From Pelobates cultripes (Eukaryota; Chordata; Amphibia; Anura; Pelobatidae), in contig OW240913.1 in NCBI GenBank assembly GCA_933207985.1, forward strand, positions 361,487,488 to 361,551,487: a stretch of DNA of 64,000 nt, written 5' to 3'. The notes under the pieces were generated by a model. It was not told where the DNA came from. It searched no databases and was given only the letters and a program-made list of their open reading frames with translations. The translations under genes and the position numbers were made by a program. This document shows, one piece after another, positions 22,601 to 34,365 of the stretch (position 1 is the first letter of the stretch; every line of letters begins with the position of its first letter).

Positions 22601-22859
22601 TATTTAGTGACGGTACAATCCCCCTCTAAAGATATATGACCTCAGCAGTAGTGATGGTATGTCCTCCAAAGAGTCAAGTATGTGGAAACAAGAATGGTAC
22701 AGTAGGCACAGTACAGTAACTAAATGCAGAGTAAAAGGATGTATCCTATTTTTATGAAGCAGAGCATGGACCTGCTCTGGTATTGTAGAACTTTGGTGGT
22801 ACAATCCCTACCTAGGATTTATGGGACCAGGAAGCCAAAGTAGTATAATGTAAAATTCA

Positions 22860-23400
22860 AAATAAACTAAATTTAAAAGGATTAACTTTATTACAATACT
22901 AAGATAAAATATAAAACAATCCAAATAGGCTATAAAACCCAGTTAACGCGTTCCACCTTGGAGTTTCATCAGAAGTGTTTTGTAGTGCAGCTTAGCATCT
23001 GCTTATATAGGTAACATTATGAAGTAATTAACAAAAACAGATATTCAATAAAGTTTTTCATTGGCTTGTATTATAACTTTTGGTTTTCGGGTGCTGGCTG
23101 GTGGTGACGTCATGGAGGTCGGCATTGATGCGTGTAGAGTGATTGGTGGGTGTTGAAGTATTTTATCAGCAGGTGAAGCATTCCTGGTGACGTCTATGCC
23201 GGCACCATGTTCAGGACCATAATAGGCTTCACCTGCTGATATGGGCATGCGCAAGTCGTCACTCAAGGGTGACGTTCGCAAGGACTATAGAATAGTAAAA
23301 GACTTCAAAGCCCCCCAATCCCATGTGTCGTTGTTGACCCATGTGGAATTGCTTCCGGTCACTGTTCGAAAACCGGAAGTTATGTGACTTCACTTAAGGG
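22860..23400 (-). repeat. Repeat with CpG-rich segment and decayed hammerhead-like core
   Basis: Read on the minus strand it has a CpG-rich part (about 23,400-23,085, including a perfect TGACGTCA near 23,105), then a TATATAAG near 23,010, then CTGATGA AACTCC AAGG TGGAACGCGTT (about 22,972-22,945) and an AT-rich tail. The first hammerhead box is intact but GAAA and stem II are damaged. A 15-bp inverted pair TCAGCAGGTGAAGC / GCTTCACCTGCTGA lies near 23,165 and 23,226. Confidence 0.5.
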
Positions 23401-26400
23401 TCTAATTCTTCCAGAATAAAAAAAAAAGAAAAAAGAAAAAAAAAGTCTAGAACAGATGGAAATCCAGAGTTGTTTTTCAAAGCTAGCATTCCTTAGTTAA
23501 GGAAAGGGTGAGATCCAGTAGAGATCTTATACAGCTGGATTTTATGACTGTGGGAAGACAAGAAGTATATTTCCAGGGATGTATCCATTATTTGTCTTTT
23601 TAATATTAAAAAAAAGAAAAAAATTCCTTTAGTTTAATGTAAACATTCCCAATGGTAACACAAACTCTCGAAGGCTTGAAAACAAAATCTAGCTTTAGGA
23701 ATTAAAATCCTTAGATCTTAAATGGCTATTAAGATATCCATCTCTGATAAAAACAAGAATATGCATTCTAGATCTAAATCTGGTACATCGGAGAAACATA
23801 TCTTAAATTTCGTGTTTAACAATGTATTTAAATTGCTCCTTGCAAAAATAGATTAACTTAATCTTTTTATTGAGGCCATTGTTAGACATATAAACACATT
23901 TCATTACAGTTTATGGAAACAAGATTTTTCCAGCAGATTTAAACCGAAAAACATTAGCTATATAACCAAATATGTAAATCGTTAAAAGGTTACCTCATCC
24001 AAAAATATCCGCATTCCATGTGATTGAATAAAGAAACGGCTAGAACGTTATTAATCTAAATATATAAACAATGTTCCCACCAAGAGATCTTTAGTAAAGC
24101 ATTAATGTCACTTAAATAATAAAAATAGGCTCTATATGAAAAGTCATTGAAATTCCAGCACAAGAAAGCACAATAACTGGAGCCATAAAATGTAGAAATT
24201 ACGATATATGTGAAAGACAAGAGTTGCTATACATAAAAATCTTCCCCAACCAGATTTATAAACAAAGTATTCACGATTATGTAAGCTCTTAGTGGATAAG
24301 CCGCTAGAGCAACAATTTGCTACATTGCCACAATAAACACAGAATTGACAAAAACTATTGGGGTTTTTCTAAGTTTTCCATGCACCTTATGTTCACACTT
24401 AAATGATATTAGATAAACAATGTTTCAAAAGTATCCGGTGCTGCATAAATATATCTAAAGTCCAATATAATACAGTACTGCCAGGCACTCTAAAAGATAG
24501 AAAAATAAATAGTGTGATACCGTAAAATTTATTTGAACAAAATATGGTTAAAAACTCTTACATAGTGTTAATGTGAATTGTGTCTCCAGGATCGACATGA
24601 AAAGCACAGCAAGTAGTGTGTGTTTGGGTTGTTATCACTGGCTCAGAACACCCCGCGATTCTGTACAGCCAAGCCAAGCCATTGAACACAACTGGACAAC
24701 TGGCCACTGCAAGTTACTGTTCGGTAGAAGATTGAATACCAGATAGGAAATGTTCCTCAGTGCCTCATCAACGGGTTTCACCAGTTAAAACTGCGTTTTA
24801 ATTCTTGCTGGAATAAGATGAGAGTTTTGAGGTTTTTTTTAATCGTTTGAATGCTGTGGAGGTAATGGAAAATAGTGTTAGGAATACAGCTTTGTATTAT
24901 TAATAATATAGTGTTCTTATATTAATATATAATTATCATACTTACTATTCTATTGTATATTTTGTATACTTTTCTAATTGGACTGACAGAATTTTGGAAC
25001 GAGTTTTTAGAGAGCCTCTCTTTTTCAAGACTATATATATTATTATAACAGTGTTATTTATGGCTTAAAGGTGTGTTTGGACCAACACATTTCCCTTTTA
25101 TTTATAAAGAATTTGCACATTCTTAACACTATCCGAGTGCCCTACTGTACTTTCTTATCGGCTGTCCATTAAGGGTCATGAGTGCAACCAACACTTAGCT
25201 CTCAGACGTTTCAGGAGGTACTTGGTTCCAAAAATAAAAGACTTGCAAAACAAGGATAATAGATATTCAGCTATGAACCAATTTTGGACCTGAAAACACC
25301 TCAGATAACCAAGCAGGGTTGGGTCTTTAATTTAGGTCCCTTGCCACTGATCTCCTGGTTTACAGAAATTCACTGAAAGGGCTTTGACAGCATTGAGCTG
25401 CCATTAAGTAAATAATTAATAGATTAACAAAATGAATAGTTAAACACAAATACATCACATCTCTGTTATTCAGTTTTCTTGACATAAAATATTTTTTGTG
25501 TATTTTTTTCTGCCAGCATTTGTTGTGAAAGTCAAAGTTTGACTAATCTGTATACTTTTTGGAACACGTTTCCCATTACAGAGTAATGTGTGAGATGTAT
25601 CATCCTGATAATGATGGTTCTAATGCTTTGAATTGTCCTCTGGGTCTACAGACAGCCTCTGAAACTCAATGCACAAAACACAATTAAACCCTCCAGCTCC
25701 GTTCCTCTGATCTACAATGACGTCCAAAAACATGCTGTGAGCTATCACTTCTTTTACAAGCAGGAATAGGAAACTTGAAATTCTCTTTGACAGTGTTTGA
25801 TATTTTACCTAAAAGATCTACGTGTATTCTACAGTTTTAGAAAACAGATACCAAGGTGTGAAGAATACAACACATACCCCAAATATTCCCCAGCTTGTCT
25901 GCCAGGGAAGGTGCTATCTCTCTATGTAAATATGTGGTGGAAAATGTCAATATCTAAGTTCTTTTATAATTAAATTATTTTAAAATGCACTCCTAGCAAT
26001 GGCAAGGCCTCTGTGCACAGGCCTATTTCCCAAACCTACCGCTCAGCTGAGAGAAATATTCATGTAATACCTGGGATATGAAATATTTCCTCGTCCTCTA
26101 TCTCTGTCCACAGGAGGATCTACATATGTCCTTCACACTCAAAATGTGAATCATTCTTCTCGTTTAGTCAAGATAAAGATCTGACATCACTTTAATAGAA
26201 TAGGATGGGTCAGCATATCCTGACATATTGATTAATGTTACATCTCCCAGGTTCTATTACAACACGAGCATCATTTAATTACTGTTTCTGAAAACCCTCC
26301 GCGTTTCACACAGCTTGTTTTATGTTCTCTCACTTTCTCTGCAATATTATTAGAGACAGAGCTTCACGGGTCTCCAGTGAGGACTGTCACTCATCTTTCC

Positions 26401-28580
26401 CAATTCTGTCTTATCGCTTTATGATCCTGTGAATCTAAATGAGTATGGCTTTTGTTTAATAGTGTCCATATTTATGTAACATGAGTTTGTCTTCTCTTGC
26501 CTTCCCTGTCCAGTCACAGGGTCTTTTTTTTTAGACAGGACATACAGGAGCAGAAGGTGCTGAGGGCCCTGTCCAAACAAGTGTAGTAAAATGACAAAAG
26601 CAATAGGATAAGACTTATTTCATGTTGTAGAAAAGTAGTTTGCTAGAATAGTTTCCAAGAAGGCTTCCTATTTCAGGTGACATAGGAGACACAGGACACA
26701 GTAGAGGAAGCAAGGCAGGTTAGTGATGTTTCGGGAGGGAAAGCTGTTAACAGTTTAATCTCCAGGAGCTCATCTTCATCCCCAGATGTGGTCTTTTCTT
26801 GTCTGTTTCCTGGCTAGTGATGGTAGGAGTAAGAGGCTTCAATGTTGTAGGAGTGGGAGCTTAATTACTTGTATTATGGCAGAAATGTGATCAGTCTGAC
26901 GACATGTTAATTCAATAAAACAGCTTCTGACAAGATGACTAACACTGAATGTGGGACCTTTGGTAATTAGGTCCCCTAGTGGGGTACCAGTAGATAGTTC
27001 TATTCCTATCTATCATGTTGCTTTTATGTACTCTCTGCCTCTAAGCATCATGTATCCCATATGCAGAACGTGTGCTATTATAACCAGTGTCAGACACAGT
27101 AAACATTGATTGATTATCAGCAATACCCACGGCACATTCAGTAGCTTCTCTCTTTTTTTAAATTTGCAGAATAAATTGGTTTATTCACCACGAGAAGAAG
27201 AATGCTGTGGAATTTAGAAAAGACTTGTAAATTGGAGGCCAAACTACCCAAAACTGGAAATAGTCTCTTCATTGGCTATTTTTATAACATATCTATTTAG
27301 ATTAACATTTTTCAAAACCCTTTAGTGAAAATATTGAAAAACTGGGTTGACAAACAGTGAGATTTGTTTTTACTAAACCTCTCTACATCATGCTTATAAT
27401 TAAACATTACATTAAATTGTAACTTCAGAATGATCAAAAACAAAGGTACAATAACCTCAGATTGTCAGTGAATTATCATAAACAAAAAAAATCTAAACAA
27501 ATCATAATTCTGGGACAGTGTGTGTGCTTATATTTACAGAATAAGTCTGTGCCCGTTCTATTACTCCCCATGCATTTATCTCGTTAAGTCTATTTATAAA
27601 TACAAAGATGTAAAACATAAAACAACATTTTCTTGGCTAGAAAAAAGGGAAAAAAATGTGGAAAAAAATGATGTGTCTGAACTGATAAAACATAATTTTT
27701 GTGGTTTTGTCTAAATCTTTGTAATCCGTAACGGAAACATTTACAATTTATCTGCTCCGAGTAATAGCCTGAGAGAGCATTTCAATGGACAGAAGAGACA
27801 GAAGCCTCAGAGAAATCCAGAGAAAAGCAGACTCTTTGCATGTTTTCTGGTTTGATAGACTGGAAAAGAATTGTAACCTCTCTGTAACGAGGGAATCTAG
27901 ATTACTGAATTGAAGTGTAAGACTTAATGAAGATACATATTTCTAAAACAATATCAAAATACATAACTTCTTTACTGCGTGTCCTTGTCCCAACCTGCAG
28001 TGATCCAGTCCAAACCAATCTGTGTTTATTCAAACCAGACTGGCCTGCCTGTGCTACCATAAAATACACGGGAGACGTCATTAAAATATGTTAGTATTGG
28101 TATACCTCTGCAAATCAAAGTTCATGCAACCATATTCAACAAAAGTCAAATACTTTAAATGTTTTAGGAAGAGTCACTTAGAGAGGTACCTGAATGACCC
28201 TATTAACTTATAGATAATATTTATTATGAATAATAGAATAGAATGCAGTACTATGAGATATAGAGTCAGAACCACCACGCAGGGATACATTGTAAGAGAC
28301 ACTGCCTTGGTCCAGATCTTGTTGGATTCTGTAAAACTCCCACGTGTGCTGGAGTCGGACATCATGCACTATATAACATGGGACTTTTGGCTTCTGAGAC
28401 AGATAAATGGAAAATGGTATGTGGATTTAGGTGGAATAAAGAGGGTCTGGGAAGGGTAACTGAGTCAGAGAAAAGGAACAAAGATAGTCAGAGGAGGAAA
28501 ATGGAGGGATAGTGGAGAGTGGACTCTGGCAGAACAGAGGAGAATGCAAAGATTTCAAGGGAACATTAAATCAACACAAT
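23401..28580. other. No recognisable gene or repeat; long single-copy-looking stretch
   Basis: About 5 kb of AT-rich sequence without repeat termini, tandem arrays or convincing frames. The sequence at 26,220-26,420 is less simple than its surroundings but shows no codon signal. It may be intron or intergenic DNA. Confidence 0.4.
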
Positions 28581-28583
28581 ACA

Positions 28584-28939
28584 GTAGACTTGTGCAGTTA
28601 CAAATTGATATGGTTTGGATTTAGAAACATTTTCTGTTGAAGAATTTTGTTTGGTAAATTTTTGGTTCGGTCCAAATTTTGATTTGGTATGACAGAGCCC
28701 TACAATGAAAAAGAAATGTGCCGATAGTGACCCTACAAGTCTCACCAAAAGAAGACAAAACAGCTCTCAAACCGTAAATAAGTTTTTTAAAGTTGGTGTT
28801 GAATTACAGTGGCTTCTTGCATTAGCCATCACAAACCAATTCCGAATCAACTGAAACAGTCCAGTTATCGGGCTATTCTGAAATTCAAAACAACACTGAA
28901 TCGGTCGAAATTCATACTGAACCAAATCTCCAAGTCTAC
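28584..28939. mobile_element. Possible MITE with GTAGACTTG termini
   Basis: GTAGACTTG at 28,584-28,592 is matched by CAAGTCTAC at 28,931-28,939. The interior is rich in TTCGGT/AACCGA-type motifs in opposed orientation. No clear target duplication was found, so the call is tentative. Confidence 0.45.
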
Positions 28940-31085
28940 AATAAAGTAAGAGAGGTACAACAGATAAATGTAGGAGGCACTGAAGCTACAGGAGAGGGGA
29001 CACCAGATTAACAGAAGAGGTCTTTAATTGAATGAGGGGAACAGCAGAGGAACTGGCACTATGGAAACATAAAGAGTTAAAAGTGTAGAGAAGAAAAGAA
29101 TAACAGTGATATAGGTAGAATGTGACAGAGGAAATAACAGAAGATGACACTAGACACTTCAGAGACACATGAGAGTGGCCCAAGGGAGCAGAGGGGACAA
29201 TACAGGGAACAAACCAACACATAGTACGATATTGGGATTAAAAAGCACGGGGACATGTTGGTCTGGGGGGAAAGAAATGAGTAATAGAGTCCCAAAACAA
29301 TGCTCTAAATATAGGGTTGAATAATGAATGACTTTAAACATAAAGTTACAGAAAGTTTCTTAGATGGAAACCCTTTCACCATTATTCATACCATGATAGA
29401 TTAATGAATTCATGTTCCTTTGCTTGGAGACAGAAACAACTATATTAAATGCAACAGATGAGGGACAATAATTTTTACAGCTCTAGCATTTGCCCACTGA
29501 GAGCAGGAAATGGATTGGGCAATGTGTGGCCTTGTTTCTTGCATTCCATAAACACAGAATGTTGTTTTGTTTACACTGTGGCATCGTCAGCTCTGTCAGA
29601 GATAGAATGTGTCTCTAAGTTGGCTGATAAAGAATGTTTTCAAAGCTACGGACGCTTTCATAGCTTACAAATAAAATTTGGCTTGCTAACTGGTATCAAA
29701 TGTCCACATATTTAGTCATTTCTTTATTTAACTGTCCCTCAAACACACTAAAACAATACCGTGTGCTCTGTGAGTCATAAGTTTTATATGACAGTAAAAA
29801 CATCTTCTGTGTTCAGTTACTTCTTCTGTATGAATGTCATTTCAGATTGTAAAAATAAAACGTTTCTTTTATTACACCATCAAACCGGATTTCATGCACA
29901 TTTCCGCCGATGATTGCCAGTGTAGACATTAAAGGGGGGAGTGGGTCAAGTGTTAAATATGAGAAGATGTATCCAAGGAACCCTGGGAAATGGAATACTG
30001 TACCAATAACAAAACTCACGCTGTAGGAAAAACAATGGGTCAGGGACAGCTGGTGGTATACAGACAACACATACAATTGCAATGATATTATTTTGAAACA
30101 GGTATTTGTACAATAGGATATAATTAATTGCACACGATATGTGGGAAAGCAATATGTAATACAAAAATAATAATGTGAACTAGTCCACTACACAGTGATG
30201 CTTGTACAAAAAACATACATAGGAGCGTCAGCAGAAGGAAATTGTACTTGAAACGTCATAACAAAACTCAAAGGCTGAAGTACGTAAGCCAGAGGCATTT
30301 TGATACCAAGTGCCATGTCTGATGAAGTGAAAATTAAGTTCTTTGCCTGCAATCACTTAAAGGTACATTTGTCAAACTGTTAACAAGTTCAGTACCTAAA
30401 TCGAGTATAAACATCTGTATGTATTTTACAGATGGAATCTAGTCTATAAAGCCTCAGTCACCCTCATTTATACTGAAATTATGAATACCAGCCTGGAAAG
30501 GAACAAATGTATCTTCCGGAAGTCACTGGTTACTGATTTAATGTCTGAAAGTTTGCTGAAAATGTCAGCTTGTCTCCTGCTTCCAAACAGTAGAGGAAGT
30601 TTCAATAAGTCATATTATTCTTACAGTCACAGAGAGGGGAGGAGAGAATGGACTCTATCATTTCACTGTCAGCATTACATTAGCATTTTGGAGATTGATT
30701 ACGATTGCTATAGAAGTTTTAAATATGTTAAAAATATATGATTTAACGGTATTTACTGTTTGAGGGCATTGTGCTCAAATGAAGACATGAAAATATAAAT
30801 GTTTATACTTGATTTAGGTAGCAAAATGGTTAATGAGCCTCTCTGTGCTCAGCATTGGGAGCCATGGTGGCCCCCATGACAAAAAAATAATGAAGCTCAG
30901 TAAGTGATTGTCGCTCAATATACGTACATCATAAGACACAAAAAAACAAGTTGCTAACATGAAATGTGAAAAACTCATTCAAAAACCACTTACAATACTC
31001 TGTGTATGTCCTTCTTACACAAATAAACAAACAAGAAAAATGAAACGAGTGGAACACAATGAAACAATGTAATATATATATATTT
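28940..31085. other. No recognisable feature
   Basis: A-rich and T-rich sequence with short open frames only. A CTGATGAAGTGAAAA string near 30,319 lacks a stem II and is not counted as a ribozyme. Confidence 0.35.
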
Positions 31086-31363
31086 AAAGGGGCCAAATGC
31101 CATTTTGGCCCTTTTATATATTTTGAATCTGGACTGCCTGTATGGGTGGGACCAGTCTGATATGCTTAAGATATGTTCTCTCTGTAATGGCACAAGATGA
31201 GCAAAAACCAGCTTGAGAACTGAGTGGTTACCCACCGAAGGGCAGGCTATTTCAGTTGCTGCCCGTTCTCAGTATTCTCTTGTGACCCATTTTTTTTGCT
31301 CTCCACAAGTTTAAAGGGATAATCCAGATGTGGACCCCTTGCTCACGGTGCCTAGGGAGATAT

Positions 31364-31420
31364 CAGCTATGCCTCACTGATGATGCCTAACAAGGCTGAA
31401 ACGATCATCTGGGGTTGCTG
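31364..31420 (+). ncRNA. Type I hammerhead ribozyme, unit 1
   Basis: A self-cleaving RNA motif. Core box CTGATGA is at 31,377-31,383 and GAAA at 31,398-31,401. Stem II is GCC (31,385-31,387) with GGC (31,394-31,396) around the loop TAACAA; the closing 10.1-11.1 position is a T-T mismatch. Stem III is the near-palindrome ACGATCAT (31,401-31,408) with one C-A mismatch. Predicted cleavage follows C31,409, giving an AUC triplet. Stem I pairs GCCTCA (31,371-31,376) with TGGGGT (31,410-31,415), has a TAT/T internal loop, then pairs CAGC (31,364-31,367) with GCTG (31,417-31,420). All universally conserved core bases are present. Confidence 0.82.
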
Positions 31421-31693
31421 TGTCTCTTGTGCAGAGAGAACTTGCTGGCATTTCGGATCTGGACTGCCAGTATGAGTGGGACCAGTCTGATATGCTTCAG
31501 AGATGTTCTCTCTGTAATGGCACAAAATGAGCAGAAACCAGCTTGAGATCTGAGCGGGGACCCACTGAAGGGCAGGCTATTTCAGCTGCTGTCCATTCTC
31601 AGTATTCTCTTGTGACCCATTTTTTTTGCTCTCCACAAGTTTTAAAGGGTAATCCAGACGTGGACCTCTTGCTCACGGTGCCTAGGGAGATAT

Positions 31694-31750
31694 CAGCTAT
31701 GCCTGACTGATGATGCCTAACAAGGCTGAAACGATCGTTTTGGGTTGCTG
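31694..31750 (+). ncRNA. Type I hammerhead ribozyme, unit 2
   Basis: Box CTGATGA is at 31,707-31,713 and GAAA at 31,728-31,731, with the same GCC-TAACAA-GGC stem II. Stem III ACGATCGT (31,731-31,738) is a perfect palindrome, so it can pair between two molecules as in other type I motifs with minimal stem III. Predicted cleavage follows T31,739, a permitted GUU triplet. Stem I GCCTGA (31,701-31,706) pairs with TTGGGT (31,740-31,745): both sides differ from unit 1 at pair 1.2/2.2 (G-C there, U-G here) and pairing is kept. Distal CAGC (31,694-31,697) pairs with GCTG (31,747-31,750). Confidence 0.82.
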
Positions 31751-31965
31751 TGTCTCTTGTGCAGAGGGGACTTGCTGGCATTTTGGATCTGGACTGCCAG
31801 TATGGGTGGGACCAGTCTGATATGTTTCAGAGATGTTCTCTCTGTAATGGCACAAGATGAGCAAAAAACCAGCTTGAGAACTGAGCGGGGACCCACTGAA
31901 GGGCAGGCTATTTCAGCTGCTGCCCGTTCTTAGTATTCTCTTGCGACCCATTTTTTTTGCTCTCC

Positions 31966-32698
31966 AGTTTTTTTGTACTTAAACTACTACTCTACCGGCT
32001 AACTCTTCAAAATATTAATACTCTGCTCCTTAATTGGTAAATACAATAATGAAGCCTCTCACATCAAGCATTGGTGGACTTATTGGGTTTCATATTTGGG
32101 GCAATCTGTATTTGTGTTTTGAGTTATTTTCACACACTCTGTAATATTTTGGAAACTGTTGTGATTTTTTTTTTAACCTTGTGTGTTTATGAATGGTTAT
32201 CCCTTCCATTTTACTGTTGGTTTATCCACTCCCATTTTTTTATCCTATATTTCAATTGTTTTATAATTGTTATATTTTTGTTTAAACATGTTTTAAAATA
32301 TTTAAAATATGTTTTAAAAATGTGATCAATATAAATAATTTGAAAAGAATGTGTCTGAACGCCCTAAGAAACCTTTAAAAAGCACTGTAGGTTTAAAAAT
32401 AAATATAGTAATTGTCTCTTTATTGTCTTAAATTTGCCCCCCACCCCTTTCAAAACTGAAAAAAAATGCAAAAAAGTTGCCATAAATCTTTCTGTAATTT
32501 CACATAGTAGTCCTTGCCAAGGCTCTGTCTGCTCCTGGCTCTGTCTGATCCTTGATCATCTTTGTCCAATCCAATGCTTTATATGAATATAGTTGTTTTG
32601 GTGGTTAGAGTACCTATCTTGATAAATGTCCCTGTTCTGGCAGCTTTGGTTTGTTGATGGATTAAGATATAAATTGCTCTCCTTCTGTGGACTATATG
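31966..32698. other. No recognisable feature
   Basis: T-rich, then mixed sequence up to the Tc1-type element. No gene or repeat recognised. Confidence 0.3.
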
Positions 32699-32997
32699 TA
32701 CACTGAACAAAATTATAAACGCAACACTTTTGTTTTTGCCCCCATTTTTCATGAGCTGAACTCAAAGATCTAAGACTTTTTCTATGTACACAAACAGCCT
32801 ATTTCTCTCAAATATTGTTCACAAATCTGTCTAAATCTGTGTTAGTGAGCACTTCTCCTTTGTCGAGATAACCCATCCACCTCACAGGTGTGGCATATCA
32901 AGATGCTGATTAGACAGCATGATTATTGCACAGGTGTGCCTTAGGCTGGCCACAATAAAAGGCCACTCTAAAATGTGCAGTTTTTTCACACAGCACA

Positions 32998-34045
32998 ATG
33001 TCACAGATGTCTCAGGTTTTGAGGGAGCGTGGAATTGGCATGCTGACTGCAGGAATGTCCACCAGAGCTGTTGCCCGTGAATTTGAATGTTCATTTCTCT
33101 ATCATGAGCCGTCTCCAAAGGCGTTTCAGAGAATTTGGCACTACATCCAACCAGCCTCACAACCGCAGACCACGTGTAACTACACCAGCCCAGGACCTCC
33201 ACATCCAGCATCTTCACCTCCAAGATCGTCAGAGAACAGCCACCCGGACAGCTGCTGCAACAATCGGTTTGCATAACCAAAGAATTTCTGCACAAACTGT
33301 CAGAAACCGTCTCAGGGAAGCTCATCTGCATGCTCGTCGTCCTCATCAGGGTCTCGACCTGACTGCAGTTCATCATTTTAACCGACTTGAGTGGGCAAAT
33401 GCTCACATTCGATGGTGTCTGGCACTTTGGAGAGGTGTTCTCTTCATGGATGAATCCCGGTTTTCAATGTACAGGGCAGATGGCAGACAGCGTGTATGAC
33501 GTTGTGTGGGTGAGCGGTTTGCTAATGTCAATGTTGTGGATCGAGTGGCCCATGGTGGGGTTATGGTATGGGCAGGCATATATCATGGACAACGAACACA
33601 GGTGCATTTTATTGATGGCATTTTGAATGAACAGAGATACCGTGACGAGATCTTGAGGCCCATTGTTGTACCATTCATCCACAACCATCACCTCATGTTG
33701 CAGCATGATAATTCACAGCCCCATGTTGCAAGGATCTGTACACAATTCCTGGAAGTTGAAAACATGCCAGTTCTTGCATGGCCAGCATACTTACCGGACA
33801 TGTCACCCATTGAACTAAAAACACAAAAACCAATGTGTGAGCGCTATAAAATCTAATACAGATAGTATGGCAGCGCTCAAAATTACAATGCACAAAAAAT
33901 GTGTAAAGAAAGACAATAGTTACCAAAAAAAGAGCGCTAAATTAATCTGTAAATATGTCACCCATTGAGCATGTTTGGGATGCTCTGGATCGACGTATAT
34001 GACAGCGCGTTCCAGGTCCTGCCAATATCCAGCAACTTCGCACAG
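32998..34045 (+). pseudogene. Tc1-type DD34E transposase pseudogene
   Basis: The intact enzyme binds the inverted repeats with paired helix-turn-helix motifs and cuts and pastes the element. The start (MSQMSQVLRERG) at 32,998 is in one frame; from about 33,083 the HTH and catalytic domain continue in another frame, so there is a frameshift near 33,079-33,083. A TGA at 33,497-33,499 interrupts the catalytic domain after RADGRQRV. The three catalytic residues are recognisable: D (33,449-33,451, in MDESRF), D (33,707-33,709, in QHDN) and E (33,812-33,814, in SPIE), the last two 34 residues apart. The E codon lies at the edge of the 141-bp insertion. Homology ends near 34,043, so the last part is deleted. 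Confidence 0.92.
33814..33954. mobile_element. 141-bp insertion in the transposase gene
   Basis: Flanked by the 14-bp duplication ATGTCACCCATTGA (33,800-33,813 and 33,955-33,968). The insert is A-rich, codes nothing and contains three AGCGCT motifs. A duplication of this length suggests target-primed insertion of a short retroposon rather than a TA, TTAA or 8-bp DNA-transposon event. The family was not identified. Confidence 0.7.
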
Positions 34046-34365
34046 ACCCCCCGAACGCTGCCGGATCCCCTCAATACAGTAAAACTGCACATTTTAGAGT
34101 GGCCTTTTATTGTGGCCAGCCTAAGGTACACCTGTGCAATAATCATGCTGTCTAATCAGCATCATGATATGCCATAGCTGTGAGCTGGATGGATTATCTT
34201 GGCAAAGGAGAAGTGCTCACTAACACAGATTTAGACAGATTTGCGAACAATATTTTAGAGAAATAGGCCGTTTGTGTACATAGAAAGAGTCTTAGATCTT
34301 TGAGTTCAGCTCATGAAATAATGGGGACAAAAACAATAGTGTTGCGTTTATAATTTTGTTCAGTG

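Larger units (their letters stand above)
31128..31965 (+). repeat. 330-bp tandem repeat (2.5 units) with hammerhead ribozymes, retrozyme-like
   Basis: GGACTGCC lies at 31,131, 31,461 and 31,791, giving an exact 330-bp period. Units 1 and 2 are complete and unit 3 stops at about 31,965, before its ribozyme. The units are very alike, with scattered substitutions. Each full unit carries a type I hammerhead. Newt satellite 2 also has a 330-bp hammerhead repeat, and animal retrozymes are short tandem hammerhead units that yield circular RNA. The copy here is probably an inserted retroelement or satellite fragment. No target duplication was found. A 12-bp hairpin (31,086-31,115) lies just upstream. 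Confidence 0.9.
32701..34365 (+). mobile_element. Tc1/mariner-type DNA transposon, degenerate (1,665 bp)
   Basis: Bounded by TA on both sides (32,699-32,700 and 34,366-34,367), as for Tc1/mariner insertions. Long terminal inverted repeats of about 285 bp begin CACTGAACAAAATTATAAAC and run to about 32,985 and back from 34,365 to about 34,081. The interior codes a broken DD34E transposase. It has lost the transposase C-terminal coding region near 34,043 and gained a 141-bp insertion at 33,814-33,954. Confidence 0.95.

Noticed and set aside
30316..30340. CTGATGAAGTGAAAA string
   Set aside because: The boxes are too close to hold a stem II and there is no stem I.
31376..31400. Box C/D snoRNA reading of TGATGA...CTGA in the 330-bp repeat
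   Set aside because: The boxes are too close together and lack a terminal stem, whereas the hammerhead reading explains all pairings.
32882..33406. 174-codon minus-strand open frame
   Set aside because: It is the antisense shadow of the Tc1-type transposase pseudogene.
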